64,000 nucleotides of DNA from Cryptomeria japonica (Eukaryota > Streptophyta > Pinopsida > Cupressales > Cupressaceae). The notes under the pieces were generated by a model. That model saw only the letters and a program-made list of their open reading frames with translations, searched no databases and was not told the origin of the DNA. The stretch spans positions 608,072,209 through 608,136,208 of the forward strand of contig NC_081413.1 of NCBI RefSeq assembly GCF_030272615.1, in the 5' to 3' direction. Shown here piece after piece: positions 35,396-47,379 of the stretch. A program made the position numbers and the translations under genes. Position 1 is the first letter of the stretch. Each line of letters opens with the position of its first letter.

Positions 35396-35496
35396 CTTGT
35401 CCCAAGACCAGGGCGCCCCATGCCCCTATCCCAGGACCAAGGTGCCCCATGCTCTGGTCCACACCCTGTCCCAAGACTAGGGTGCCCCATGCCCCA
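35396..35496. repeat. GC-rich minisatellite, three units of about 30 bp
   Basis: Three imperfect units of TGTCCCAAGACCAGGGCGCC followed by CCATGCCC stand out from the surrounding AT-rich sequence. Confidence 0.75.
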
Positions 35497-35499
35497 GTC

Positions 35500-36478
35500 C
35501 TCCTTGTTTAGCTCTATTTTTTAGAGTTTTAGTCTAGACAACATCAAGATTGGGGTCTCCAATTCACAACTCAGAGGCATGCAACACCCTGGTCTTGTCA
35601 ATTCTACTTCAGATTTCAGTTACGAGTGCATATTTAGATTCTCTATCCATTTTTGTACCTATTGAGAAGTTCCCATTTCATTATTAGCTAGCATAATCAA
35701 TCCAGATTGTTAGTTCATACATGTACCTTCTTACCTTAGATTTAACATTTAAATTATATCATTCCAATTACATTTTCAACTCAAACAAAAGGAAATAAGA
35801 CTTTAATCAACATCTAACCCTCTTCATAATAGAATTGAGGTTCAATATATTATGTTTATCCACCTTTTAATGTGATGCATGTGAAAGTTAGGTCATTTCC
35901 TAGCTTACAAAGCCTAACTTGTGAAACCCTAATTTTCCATCTATTACATTTTCGTTAACCTGTCATTCTTACATTTGCATCATTTTTTATTTGTGGTCTT
36001 AGATCTAATTTGTATGCACCTATACTTTCATATTCACAATCATTTCTCAAATATATAGCTTATGTAGTTTCAATCATTGCATTAGTTAGGTTACATGTTT
36101 GCACCTAGTTAATCACATAATTTCTTCATTGCTTAGACATTCAGCTTTCTTCCTTTCCTCAGGCTTTGTATAACAAAAAGAAAGAAATAAAAAAAGGGGA
36201 AATTTTCAAATCTTTTCATGCCAGTGTTTTTGGATGAAACATTGGCCTTCAGCCGACTTGTCTTTGCATCATGACAATTTCCTAGACCTTCTTATGACCC
36301 TTTACCCTTCTCCTAAATGCCCTCCCAAAGACATTTTTAGGCAAGAGGATGATTTCAATAACACTTTTATTAATGCTTTCCCTTCTAAAGATGAAGTAAA
36401 TTAATAAATATTTCTTTTTTCTCTCCCAAATTTGGCCCCTACCCATGAGGACATCCTAGTTCAAGAAGAGTATTAAAA
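35500..36478. other. No gene seen; probable leader of the Gypsy relic
   Basis: The stretch is T-rich with no frame of note. It precedes the gag-like frames of element E and may be its untranslated leader. Confidence 0.35.
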
Positions 36479-36513
36479 TCTCTTGCAAAGATCTCCCTCT
36501 CAAGGATGGAGCT

Positions 36514-37432
36514 TTGAAGAGTGATGTTGATCCTTCTCCTAGAGTGTACCTCCCCCATGAGGATAATTTGGTACTAGGAGATGATATGGTGCCTATCATT
36601 CCTAGTGACACTATACCTTGTTTCCATGTCAATAACCTTCCATGTAGGGATAAAGTATTAATGACTAGTGCTAGTCCCTCTTCCAAAATTGATCCTATCC
36701 ATAGTGACATTTTGGTGCAAGAAATGACTATCAACCTTTCTTTCAAAAATCTCCCTCATAGGAATGATGCTAATCTTTCTCCTATAATGTACATTCCTTG
36801 TAAGGACACTCTGGAACAAGAGAGTGCTCTTAGGATGCAAGGGTTCAATATAATTAACAATCCCCTCTATGAGGATTTCCCTTTTATTCAATCTAAAGAT
36901 AATCCTATTCATGAAGAAGTGTTTAAGGTTAATCCTCTTTATCAACCACTTGATGATTCCATCTCTATGATTATTGTTCAAGGTGGTAATACTCCTCAAA
37001 CCTCTCAACCTCTCAATAAACCTCTTTTTATGGTTCAAGGTGGTTATAGTAATGATATAGTTTTACACTCCTAACAAACTAGTTATTACTGTGCAAGGAG
37101 GTTATGCCACTAAAAGACCTTATGAACTAGCCAAACAAATCACTCGAGACAGTTACAATTTTATTGCCCACACATATAATACAAGAAACAATAGGAAACC
37201 TAATCCTCCTTTGGATATCCCTTCTTCTCTTCCTACTCCTCAACCGGTACTTCCACTAGCACCTTATCTTTCTCAACATCTTGGAAATGAATATGATCTT
37301 ATTGAACAACTTAAAGCCACTCCTACCAAGATATCTCTTTGGGATTTTATTGAAACTTCATCTACACATCATGGGAATGTTACAATATGCTTTAAAGAAC
37401 TTAGATGTCCCATCTGCAGTGACACCTACTAA
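36514..37432 (+). pseudogene. Gypsy relic E: gag-like region
   Basis: Two frames cover this part. The first (36514-37074) is rich in Pro, Ser and Asp with repeated VQGGY/VQGGN words (also at 37092 in the next frame). The second (37091-37432) contains NFIAHTYNTRNNRKPNPPL and then KISLWDFIETSSTHHGN, which in Gypsy polyproteins sits just before the protease. A frame change near 37390 leads into the protease. Nothing here is intact. The unusual VQGGY repeats have no function I can name. Confidence 0.5.
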
Positions 37433-38054
37433 TATGGCTTCTTTGTTTGATTCTATGAAACCACCTAAAGATCAAATTGTGTTCTCTCAAGATGAGTTAC
37501 CTTCAAAGGAGATTCAAAATAAATATGATCCTCTTACGATAGTTGTCCTTATCAATGGTAATGCTATAAGACAAACTTTAGTAGACAATGGATCTAGCCT
37601 TAATGTTTGTAGTATTGAATTGTTTCATAAGATTAATGTGGACACTTCTCTCATTCAACATGAATCTCTTTCTATTCATGACTTTGACAATGTTACTAGA
37701 GCATCCTTTGGTACTATAACCTTACCTATTAACATAGGACCCGTTATTTTACCTACACCTATCCAAGTCATGCCTGATAGTCTTACTTACAATCTTCTCC
37801 TAGGACAATCTTGGATTCATGCTATGCAAGTCGTCCCTTCTACTCTTCATCGTCAAGTCAAATTTATTTATAACAATAAGATGTATACTTTGCATGTTGA
37901 TACTAATTTACAAACTTGTTTGCAAACTTCATCCGATTCTAAATCTTCTTCACATTCTTCTTATTCTTCTACTACTCAAGATGAAACACCATGTCATCCT
38001 AAAGATACTTCCTCATTTGAAGAGGTACTCTTAGATGACGATTGGGGGTCCTAG
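37281..38054 (+). pseudogene. Gypsy relic E: retroviral-type aspartic protease
   Basis: The protease core reads LINGNAIRQTLVDNGSSLNV, with Asp-Asn-Gly where active enzymes usually have Asp-Thr/Ser-Gly or Asp-Gly-Gly; the catalytic Asp is retained. Downstream, LLLGQSWIHAMQVVPSTLH matches the conserved flap-distal block of plant Gypsy proteases (LLGRPWIH...VPS.LH). Upstream, VFSQDELPSKE matches the usual DDLP block. In the parent element this enzyme cut the Gag-Pol polyprotein. The frame is open for 257 codons from 37281, ends at a TAG at 38052, and the same frame continues to the insertion at 38150. Confidence 0.8.
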
Positions 38055-39986
38055 GATTTTACAACTTCTTTTATAGGAGAATATAAAATCTGCCCAATAG
38101 AACTTAAGACTAAAAAGGATGATGATATGCCAAAACCTAAGAAGAAATTTGTAGTACCCCTACTCATTTGAGCTTATTAGACTCATATTTTATTATTGTT
38201 TACTTTCAGTGGATACATTACCATGATGTGTTATTCAAACTTATATGACATTATTTCATGCTTTATCTGGATATGAGATGCATAATTTATTTGCAGTATT
38301 TCAGTACTTGTGATTTATGGCATTTTATGAATTATTGCTATATACTAACACTTTACTTTATCTATGCAATGTGAAATTATATGTTGCGTATCTGCGAGTG
38401 TATTGGATGCAAGGGGACGATTTTCCTTCACTCACTTCGGTGAGACAGGGAATGTCGTGATTCTCCTTCATCGGTGTGTATGTCGTGTTTTCTATATTGT
38501 ATATATGCATGTGTGGTTCGGCGATGCTGGATATTGTAGGTACAAGTACTGGGTAGGTACGGGGTATCGTCTTTGCCTAGCTTCATAGGTATGAGCGTGC
38601 CTTATATTGTCTGATGGAAGTGGAGGAGATAGTAGTTGACCCTATTTTACTCAGTTACACTCATGTGAGTGTCGTCAGTTGGTCGTCCTGTCAGTTTGTT
38701 TGGCCTTCGTTTATTGTCGTTTGACTTTTTTATGAGTCTTTGCTTGGGGTTTGTTTAGTTGTGTGTTTAGTGGATTTAATTAATTAATTAAATTTATGGA
38801 TTTATCTCATAGTTGGTATTCTTGGGAATTATGTATTTTATGCATTGAGATTATAAATTTAATTAATTAAAAGAAATTATTAAATTAAGTTGCAAGTTGC
38901 ATGATATTAGAAATATATTTTATTTAAATTTTAGTGAAAAATAAATCAGATTAATTTCATTAGATTAATTTCATTTATTGTTTCCTAGAATTTTAAATAA
39001 ATAAAAGAATAAAAGAATAAATAAATAAATAAATGAATAAAAGAATCAATTAGAATTAAAGTATTGCTTTAATTTCTTTATTCAGAAAATTAATTAATTT
39101 GCATGAGAAAAGAAAAGAAAAGAAAAGAAAAATGATTTTTAATTATTGCATGTTAACTTATTCCTTTGTTAAGAAATTAGAAAAGAAAAGAAAATTTCTT
39201 TTATTACTAAAATTAAATATTAGGGTTTTTTGGGAAAAATATATGCAACCTAGAATTTTAGTTTAAAAAGGGGAACATGCCTTTTATTTTTGGGGAGATA
39301 TGGGAAAGAGTCGGAGATTTTGGTGAAGAAAAGTTATTTGGAAGCTTGTTGAAAGATTGATTCTCTTCTACAAATTTCTCCCAGGAAAGCTATACCAGGT
39401 TGGGTGGTTTCTTTTGATTGTTTGTTTTAAAGAAAATATTTCTATTTCTTCCCTTTCTGAATGATGTGTGTGTTAAAATGTTTGTCAAATCTAATATCCT
39501 GTCTGATTATTTCTTGTTCTTGGCTAAAGTCCATTCCTGAAATTAGTTTCTAGTTTATGGAAAGAAGTTATTTCCTGGGTGTTTATAGATTAAAATTTTG
39601 AGAAGATTGGGAAAAGTTAATATGGCAAATTTTGCCAAGATTTTTATGGTGCATGAAAATTGCAAGATTTGGGAGAAATGACACTTACCAGAGAAAATAT
39701 TCCCTCTTGTTTGATTTTTGTTTCGATATTTGGCTATGGCAGTCCTTTTTAATATTTGTGTATCTCTGTGAAATTATTTATTTACAATAGAAATAAATTT
39801 AATCATTAATTAAATTTATTGAATTATTCAAGTTTTTGGAAAATTGTTTTATTTATTTATTTTGGGGAAAATTGTATTATTAAAATTCTTGAAAAATAAA
39901 TTTTATTGGAAATTTGGAATGTAAAGTCTATTGCTTTTAAAAAAAAATTATAAAAAAAAAATATTAAAAAAATGGGGAGGCAGATG

Positions 39987-40132
39987 CCTGCTACCCGAAG
40001 GTAGCGACTACTACCTACGGTAGCAACGCTACCCAAGGGTAGCGGCTGCTACCGTATGGTAGCAGCGCTACCAAATGGTAGCGACTGCTGCCATATGGCA
40101 GTAGAGCTACCATAGGGTAGCAGGGGCAGCCA
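39987..40132. repeat. Array of about seven short palindromes (GCTACC...GGTAGC)
   Basis: About seven consecutive 19-21-bp units each consist of GCTACC, a 2-4-base spacer and GGTAGC (for example GCTACCCGAAGGTAGC and GCTACCGTATGGTAGC). One unit has compensating changes on both arms (GCTGCC...GGCAGT). It is strikingly GC-rich amid AT-rich sequence. Confidence 0.85.
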
Positions 40133-40892
40133 CATGTAATGTAAATTGTGTTTCTTTGAAATAGCCCATCGAATTTGTTAATTCGGTTTTTATTTTAATT
40201 TTTTTTATTAAAAATATATATATATATAGTAATTTCGTTGTTTTTCTTAATTATGTTATTTTGGAAATAAAGTTATTTCAATATTAAATCTTCATTTTAT
40301 TATATAGTTTTAATGTAATATAATTACATAATATTATATTTGAAGAATATATTTATTTATGTAAATATATTATATTATTATATATAATTTTAATGTGGAA
40401 TTTTATTTAGATTATGGATATAAGCTAATTGAAATTATTTGTAAATTAATCATGAACATATAGCTAGGGGGTTAATTTTTATGTGATTTTATTTAACCTT
40501 ATTGGACAAATGACAACATTGATTTCCTTGTATTAATATAGTTGTATTTTCTTATTTTCTAGAAAAAATCTTTAATTGCAAGTTATTTATGCTTTTGGCT
40601 GTTTAAAGAAAAGATTGCCTGTATTAGGATTTTGTGTAAATGGTATTTGTAGTCAAGCTTAATTCTGTTGCAATTCTAGTTGAGTTGTCATTATGTCATA
40701 TGTTGTTATACCCCCTTGGTCAGGTGTTGTTGTGTAACCTTGTTGATATGAGCCATTGTGTGTTTTGTTCCAAATGGTCAATCCCGGGTTAGTGATTGTG
40801 TATCCTTCACCTGTGGTTTGTCAGGATTAGCTATGGCTATCCGTTTTTTCATAGAGTTCTCGTAGAGAGAGACCTTTCCTGTTAGTGTCCTA

Positions 40893-40899
<7 letters not shown>

Positions 40900-40964
<65 letters not shown>
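40900..40964. repeat. (GA)n microsatellite, about 32 units
   Basis: An uninterrupted GA dinucleotide run of 65 bp inside the 3.9-kb insertion. Confidence 0.95.
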
Positions 40965-40968
<4 letters not shown>

Positions 40969-42047
40969 TTTCGAGCAGGGGCCGTGCCCAAAGTAGATAG
41001 CAGGATAACCCCTCGAAAGTCAGTTAAGAAGTGATAACCTAATAATTGATTAGGGGGTGGGTAGACTAAATATTAATTAAGATAATGTGCCTCGCACATG
41101 GTTGAGTGCTTGTATAGGCTCATGATGTGGTGAGGAGGCTTGGAATGGAAAACTTACCACCTTGTCTTCACAAAAGGAATGGTAGGGTTTGCATGAGGTT
41201 TAGATGGAGCCAGAGGTTCGGGAGAGGTCACCAAGATAACCCAAGATGGGGGCTGGGACCTATGGAGGCCTACCAAGGTAACCACCATAAGCCATGTGAT
41301 GACACTCTCTCCTTAGAGTCACTAGTGTTTGTGAGCCGAGTCACATGTATGTTTGCGGAGTCATGTAGTTCTTTCGTACTTGTCTTATTTTGCTTGCTTG
41401 AGGGTCTTCTACTATCTCCTAGCATGGTGGGGTGGTTCCATTTTGGGATCACATGGTCGGGTGGTAGTGCCACTTCCCATCAGATGTTCTGGATTGTATC
41501 TTTAGGCGAGGAAAGGCTTCGCTAGTGTTTCTTGGTTCATGGTTTATGTACCAGCTCATGTTCGTGATTATTGTCCAGTTGAGACCTTGTGGTCATTGTA
41601 TCAGACTTTTATGTAACCTTGATATTGTAACTTTTGGATTCCGTGGTATTTTTGGAAGCCATGTAATTATGGATATTGTAATATTATGTCAGTGGAATGT
41701 ATGTTAATTCAGTTGCTTTGATCTTATGTATAAATTAAATATGGATAAATAAATGCATTGGAATACTTTGATTCTTTCATTTTGGAATTTAGATGTATGT
41801 GTATGTTTAATCTTAAGAATTTAATTTATCTAATTAAATGGACAATTGGATTAACCATGGTGTTAATATAATCTGCGAATTAATCTTCGCTGGTAACCCT
41901 TAGGAAATCATGTGTTAGACTTCCGCTGTGTTATTAAATGTGCAATTGTTATAATTAATGCACTTAATCTTTACAAAAAAAAAATATTTCACCCTTTAGT
42001 TGCCTGGTTGTGTTGTTTTCCTTTAGGGTTCCTGGTGGGGCACTACA

Positions 42048-42428
42048 AAATTAGCTTTGCCTAAACAACTTAGTAACAATTTTGTGGTTGCTTCTAATTC
42101 TAACAATCATTCAAGACCTTCTTGTAGTTCATCTAATTATGATATTGAGACCTATGAGGTCCCACCATCTCTTTCTAATATGGCATCCCTTTATGGTCCG
42201 AGTTTTCACATTTTAGCTAAAAATGGTTACAATGGCAATGGTTGTGGCATAAGTAAACAAGGGATTATAATTCCTTTGAAAAATAACATACGAGAAACCT
42301 CATTTGGACTTGGATATAATCCTTCAAAGACTGCCAAAGCATCTAAAAGACCATCTCTCAATGTGAATGCCATATTTAGTAGTGATGATCGTGATATGTT
42401 AAATGAAGCCCTTGATGTCTTTATTTGA
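42048..42428 (+). pseudogene. Gypsy relic E: G-patch-like segment
   Basis: The segment reads MASLYGPSFHILAKNGYNGN then GCGISKQGIIIPLKNNIRET and SFGLGYNPSK. Plant Gypsy polyproteins often carry a G-patch of the form GY.G.GLG...QGI.xP between protease and reverse transcriptase; here the first half is degenerate (GNGCGISKQG). G-patches bind RNA or regulate helicases. The position right after the insertion continues the order protease then G-patch. The frame ends with a TGA at 42426. Confidence 0.7.
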
Positions 42429-42479
42429 ATTATATCATCCTCTACATCTCTCAGCAGTCATCCCACTCATAAGAAAATT

Positions 42480-42737
42480 GTGATGATTGACAAACCCCTT
42501 TATGAAGCATCCCAAGAGGTTAATAAGATTGAAAATCCCATTTATGAGGCTTTACCTTCTATTCATTCCAATACCTTCCATTATAGAAATGAGGCCCTAA
42601 TGAATTATACTTGTTTCTCTCCTAAGGTTTCTTTAATGCATGAGGAAGTTTGTGTGCAAGAGGAACATGATTTAGATACATATTCTTCTCCTAGAGACTG
42701 CTTTGTTGATCAAGTCATTTCAATACTTATCATCTAA
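42480..42737 (+). pseudogene. Gypsy relic E: downstream tail
   Basis: An 85-codon frame contains KPLYEASQEVNKIENPIYEA, a pattern (PLYE/PIYE) also present in the gag-like part upstream (NPLYEDFPF at about 36860). I recognise no domain. A reverse transcriptase would be expected next in a complete element but is absent. Confidence 0.45.
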
Positions 42738-44375
42738 TGCATGGTTTTACTTTCATTGATTGTAGAGCATTTAACATGGTGTATTCAACTTCTTCACCCA
42801 ATATATCATATATGTAAATAACATTAGTGTCTATTATGTTGCTCCTCACTATGTGACATTAGTAGCTTCCCTATTAGGGGGCTCATTGTCATTCATGGTG
42901 GTACAATTTCATGTGAAATCATACTTTGGTAGGAACATGTAATATCCTATTTTGTATCTTCTCTTATTTGTATTATCTTGTTTAATGTGTTTTACCCTAG
43001 TTCATTTCTTAGGTTATCACTTGCTTAAGGAAATCTCAATGAGTTAACTTAGCAGCCACTTTAGGGCCCTGACCCCATTGAAAGACACTCTTCCTAAATT
43101 GCACCTCAACACCTCTAACCTAGGGTTCAATTCCAAGGAATGATAGAATCAATAACATACACATCTCTAAGAGATCATACAAGAACCCATAATCAGGAAA
43201 CTGAATCTTAATCATACACCAAGGCCTCTCTAGACCTTAACCATTAGGGATTCATTAATGAAACCATTCTCAATGCAACAACAATAGGATTGTTTCACAT
43301 TGAAGCATAAGGAAGAACATGCAAACGCAAATCAATCCAATTTAGGCCAAGATAAAAAATCAACAAGGTACAAGACCAACCTAGGTCTCTGGAATACTCT
43401 AGGGAACACAAACTGAGCAAATAGGGCTAAACAAAGGCAAAACCCATTATCTGTACAATTAAATTGAGTCCTACACAATTAAGGGCTCCAGATGTGTAGT
43501 TACAGGCTTCTGCTGCATAGTTGTGAGCTCAAGTTACGCAGTTGTGAGCCCATACTGCACAATTGAAGACTGAACCTGCACATCTGTTCGTGAACTTGTG
43601 TAGTTACATAATGGGGACTTGGGACTCACAAACGTGCATTGATTGGGCCTCAAAAGTAAAATTAGGAAAATACCCATTTGAGGGGTGCTTGCTTCCATTC
43701 TAAAAAATCCATCAATTCAATCCCAAGACTCCCAAATAGAAAACAAGACTTTACACCCTAAAAACAACCCCAAAAAGAACAAGGAAAAAGATAGCATTTC
43801 AACATAAAAATTATTGTTTAAAACCAAAATTTAAAACCATTTCTAGAATGAAAAGAAAGGTACTAATTTAAAAAAATTTCCATTTTAAATGAAAAGAGCC
43901 AAAGATCAAACAAAGAGGATAATGAACCCTACCTCGAATCTCGAGAAAACAAAGAGAATGAAGGAGAAGTTTGCACAAGAAAACTCCATGAGCAATAGTG
44001 AATTCTAGCCAACAAATAAGCAACTTGAAACAATCAAAAACTCCAAATCCTCAATCCATCACACGAACTCAATCACCAAAGATCTCCTACAAAAATCCAC
44101 TATAAAATGCAAGGATTTCCTTCCAAAACCCTCTAAAAAATCACTTCAAAACTTCCTCTCCAAAAATTGAAGGTCTCTGCCACAAAAACAAAAAAACCAA
44201 ATAATATTTCCCTTTCAAAAAAACTTGTACGAGAAACACACAACTACCCAATAACCAAACTATACAAATCCAACAAAGTTTATTTAATAATTAATTCAAT
44301 AAAACTCATATTCTCAATGAACTCCCACCAAATGAATAATAATAGATAAATATTATTTACCACTACCCATATATA
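42738..44375. other. AT-rich stretch, no gene seen
   Basis: A possible LTR-type start (TGTAATATCCTATTTTG) lies near 42943, but no partner or duplication was found. At about 43465-43625 the degenerate word GCACAGTTGTGAGC recurs five to six times at about 25-bp spacing. No coding frame is convincing. Confidence 0.4.
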
Positions 44376-46029
44376 ATTTTTTTTTTTTTTTTAGGTAAGC
44401 TCTACCATTATGGGGGCAGTTCCCTCTATTACTATTTAAAAAAACATACATACAAAATCATAGACCGGTGGGAGCAATACATAACAACTCCCCCATCATA
44501 TGCAAACCTTTACATACCCATAGAAGGACAACTTTTACAAAGATAAGCCAATCCTTTGGTCAACAGTTTGAATAGCTCTTGCCTACTACTTGACATAGGC
44601 ATAGATGGATGGTTAGTGAGGGCCTCCAAATCCTCCAGGTTGTCATTACATACCCCTTTTTTGAAGGCATCTCAAAACTTCACAACACTATCTCTCTTCC
44701 TTTTTTGACCGACCTTCCTCACATCCGAATCATCCTCCCTCATCACATCTTCCTCCTCTTCACTGCACACCAAGATAGCACCAACCACCCTCACATATGA
44801 ATCATCCTCCATTGCCACATCTTCCTCCTCCTCACTGCACACTTGGATAGCACCAAATAATGTAGATAAAGGTAGGACCAGAACAAAGATGTCAGCTTCA
44901 AAGATAGAATTAGCAATGAACGACAAGTTACTCTACAATGAGCTCGTGCCCAATTTCAAATCCCCTTTCTTATGATTCCAATACCTGTACAATCAAGGTG
45001 AAGGTATAGCTATACACATTCCATCATGAATATGAGACTCCTCCTCGAAGAAAGTCCTCAAGATAGAATTTATGACTTCCATCATTTCCTTGTTACTAAA
45101 CAAAAAATTCTCCTACACTATTCATCCCCACTTTCCCCTCTGCATAAATAGGCAGAGCCAAAAGTTTAAGACATGCTTCACCCATATGGGGACTCCCGAA
45201 TGAAGACACCCTTTTAAGATATTTAGTCCAATCGACTTGCTAAAATCAAGACTCAAACTTCTTGAGCACACGATCTATTGACAAATTTGTTCCTTTTGAA
45301 ACCACAGTGACTGCACTAGCACGCAAGTGATAGTACTCTGTCCGATTGAGGTAACAAGCAGTTTACCACATGTTTCCAATCCAACCCATCCATGCCCCGA
45401 TGAATTGCCCAAGAAAGAATGGTTCTTTCTTTTTTCTTGGCAATAATGGCACATGGTTTGACAAGATTTGTTGAACCATAAATAAATCTCAAAGTCATGC
45501 CATGAATCGGATGTGGTCAAGATGGAATCAGTACATCCATCGTCCTTGAGTGATCATTGTTGAGGATTTCTTGAAGGATAAGCCAACAAGACTGGTTTGA
45601 ATCTATAATGACATCCTAGGACTGATTTACACTGAAATTGGCAATACAATCTGCAACAAGATTGGCCTCTCTATACACATGGAAAATGTAAAAATCAACA
45701 AAATCTATGAATATTTCCTTTGCAATCCTAATCCAATTAGATAGCTTCCAATTGGGGGACTCCCCTCTAATAATATCCTTCACAAAAAATTGAGAATCCC
45801 CTTCACTATCCATCATTTTTTAATGCCTTTTTCTTTATATAACTATAGCTCGATCACCAATACTTCAAACTCGACCTCATTGTTAGTTGGTACACCCATG
45901 CGTTTAGAAGCCACCCACACACATTCGCCTTGCCAATTCTTTATAATACATCCTTTGCCAACCGAACTAGGGTTGCTCTTAGTGACACCATCAAAATTCA
46001 ACTTCCATCTTGAAAGCTTGGGGCATCTC
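44376..46029 (-). mobile_element. 3' end of a minus-strand LINE, with poly(A) tail
   Basis: A T-run at 44376-44393 is the poly(A) tail of a minus-strand LINE. Going up the minus strand there is about 1.2 kb of 3' untranslated sequence, then an RNase H domain (45616-46029). The element stops at 46030 where the LTR of element C begins, so C's insertion removed or displaced the rest. The remainder is not found inside the window. Confidence 0.7.
45616..46029 (-). pseudogene. LINE RNase H domain, broken
   Basis: From 46028 downwards the frame reads WKLNFDGVTKSNPSSVGKGC and VPTNNEVEFEVLVIEL, the RNase H signature of plant LINEs (KLNFDG...G.G.IIR...TNN.AE). It is interrupted by stops near 45845 and 45820 and continues as MMDSEGDSQFFVKDII and HVYREANLVADCIANFSV, which matches the conserved C-terminal HVYRE.N..AD..AN block. 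RNase H removes RNA from the RNA:DNA hybrid during reverse transcription. The catalytic region has decayed: one acidic position in NNEVEFE replaces the usual NNxAE. Confidence 0.75.
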
Positions 46030-47225
46030 TGTTAGACAGCTCACATAACCAGTGAACAATTGAGAGTGGGGGGAGGGGGGGTGAATCAGTTGTTAACATG
46101 TTATAAAACTTTAAGCATTAAAACCTTATTACCGGAATAGAAGATATAACAGTTAAGCACAAATATAAACCACAAAACATTTACCAACCATCCACAAAAG
46201 ATAACACCAAGATTTGTATGTGGAAAACTCGGTAAAGGGAAAAACCACGGTGGGAAGCCTACCCACAGTCAGATAATACTTTTGTAGTAAGTATGTGATT
46301 ACAAAAGAGAGGGGCCTACACATGTAGGAAGGCCAACAGCCTAGAGTGCACTGCTCATCACAAAAGAAGCCTCACTGACTACAAAATAACTGGAGACTAC
46401 AATCCAGAAAGAAGAGTGAACTGCAAGAATAACATCTCCTATACCTGAATATAGTTCTGATTAAGCTTAGTACCAGAGGTCTTAAACCTCTTTCACCAAC
46501 CTAATTCGATCACCTATGATCAACCAAAACCTCTGCATATGATTACAATTTTATTTGCACACAGATAATCCTATATCCCAAAAACCCACGATCTACAAAG
46601 AGATCTTACATCATATTTATACCAACCCAAGACCTAAACAATTAGGTCATCCACCTAAAAGATAATACAATAAATTTATAACATAATCCCACAATCCAAT
46701 GATCAACCAAGTTAGCCTAAGACCAAAACAACAATCTAATCAATAGATCCAACCAGAAATACATTAGTATCATCCACCAACACGTTACATAAATTGATCC
46801 ATAACCTAGCAGAATAAGATAGCATTAGGTCCAGTCCAAAATGCAACACCATTGATCAACAGGAACATGAACAAGATAACCAACAACATTCCAAAATCCA
46901 TCTAGAAGCCACACCAACACCACTTATCAAGTGCATCAAAATATCTTCAACAAAGCTCTGCTGGTAAAACCCTTACCAGTGACCAAAAGGCTTACTAGAA
47001 CAAATGATAGCTCCCGAGTCATCAAATCCCAAACCAACTAATCTTGATACACATCTGAATAACATGGATGATAGATCCAAACCAATTCCACAAACCAAAG
47101 CATAACAGATCAATATCATAATCCAACCGCTCTACCAAAAACTGGTAAACAACCAAAACAACCGGTGTTGCCATAAATGATAAAACATCAATGCAACACA
47201 TAATCAAATCCTCCAATTTCCAACA
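46030..47225 (-). repeat. 3' LTR of element C, 1196 bp
   Basis: On the minus strand it starts TGTTGGAAATTGGAGG and ends GCTGTCTAACA. It has a TATAAATA box (46614-46621, minus strand), the CCCACCGTGGTTTTTCCC box near 46235-46255 and a C-tract near 46070-46083. The purine tract abuts it at 47226-47240. Confidence 0.8.
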
Positions 47226-47240
47226 ATCTCCCCCTTTGGC
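47226..47240 (-). promoter_or_regulatory. Polypurine tract of element C
   Basis: The minus strand reads GCCAAAGGGGGAGAT directly before the 3' LTR. A second tract, TCAAAGGGGGAGAG, lies at about 48932-48945 (minus), now separated from it by the solo LTR. Confidence 0.8.
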
Positions 47241-47379
47241 ATTGATGACAACACCAGATGTGAAAAACATCCAAGTGCCAAGAAATGCCAAACAAGTCTT
47301 CCCCAAAGGAAGACAACCAACAATCTCCCATAAGATGATATTACAATGAAGTTAACAAACTCCCCCTCTAAATGATATA

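Larger units (their letters stand above)
38150..42047. mobile_element. 3.9-kb insertion with LTR-like ends, probable giant solo LTR
   Basis: The insertion begins TGTAGTACCCCT and ends GTGGGGCACTACA, so the ends form an imperfect inverted repeat (TGTAGTRCCCC) with terminal TG...CA. The 5-bp target duplication AAATT flanks it at 38145-38149 and 42048-42052. No internal primer site, purine tract, second LTR copy or coding domain was noticed, which favours a solo LTR of 3898 bp. A large non-coding transposon of another class is possible. It includes an AT-rich left half, a hairpin array, a GA microsatellite and a more GC-balanced right end with a 132-codon frame (41127-41525) that has no recognisable motif. 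Confidence 0.8.
36479..42737 (+). mobile_element. Element E: Gypsy gag-protease relic split by a 3.9-kb insertion
   Basis: Left part 36479-38149 holds a gag-like region and an aspartic protease; right part 42048-42737 holds a G-patch-like segment and a tail. Between them sits an insertion flanked by AAATT duplications. Apart from one TAG at 38052, the reading frame on both sides of the insertion is compatible once a single target copy is assumed. No reverse transcriptase or integrase follows within the region, so the relic is truncated or was non-autonomous. Confidence 0.7.

Noticed and set aside
41127-41525. 132-codon frame in the 3.9-kb insertion
   Set aside because: No recognisable domain, and the insertion otherwise looks non-coding; the more balanced base composition there makes long chance frames likely.
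43465-43625. Repeated GCACAGTTGTGAGC-like words as a regulatory array
   Set aside because: Spacing and sequence are too degenerate to claim a binding-site array; noted only as a degenerate repeat.
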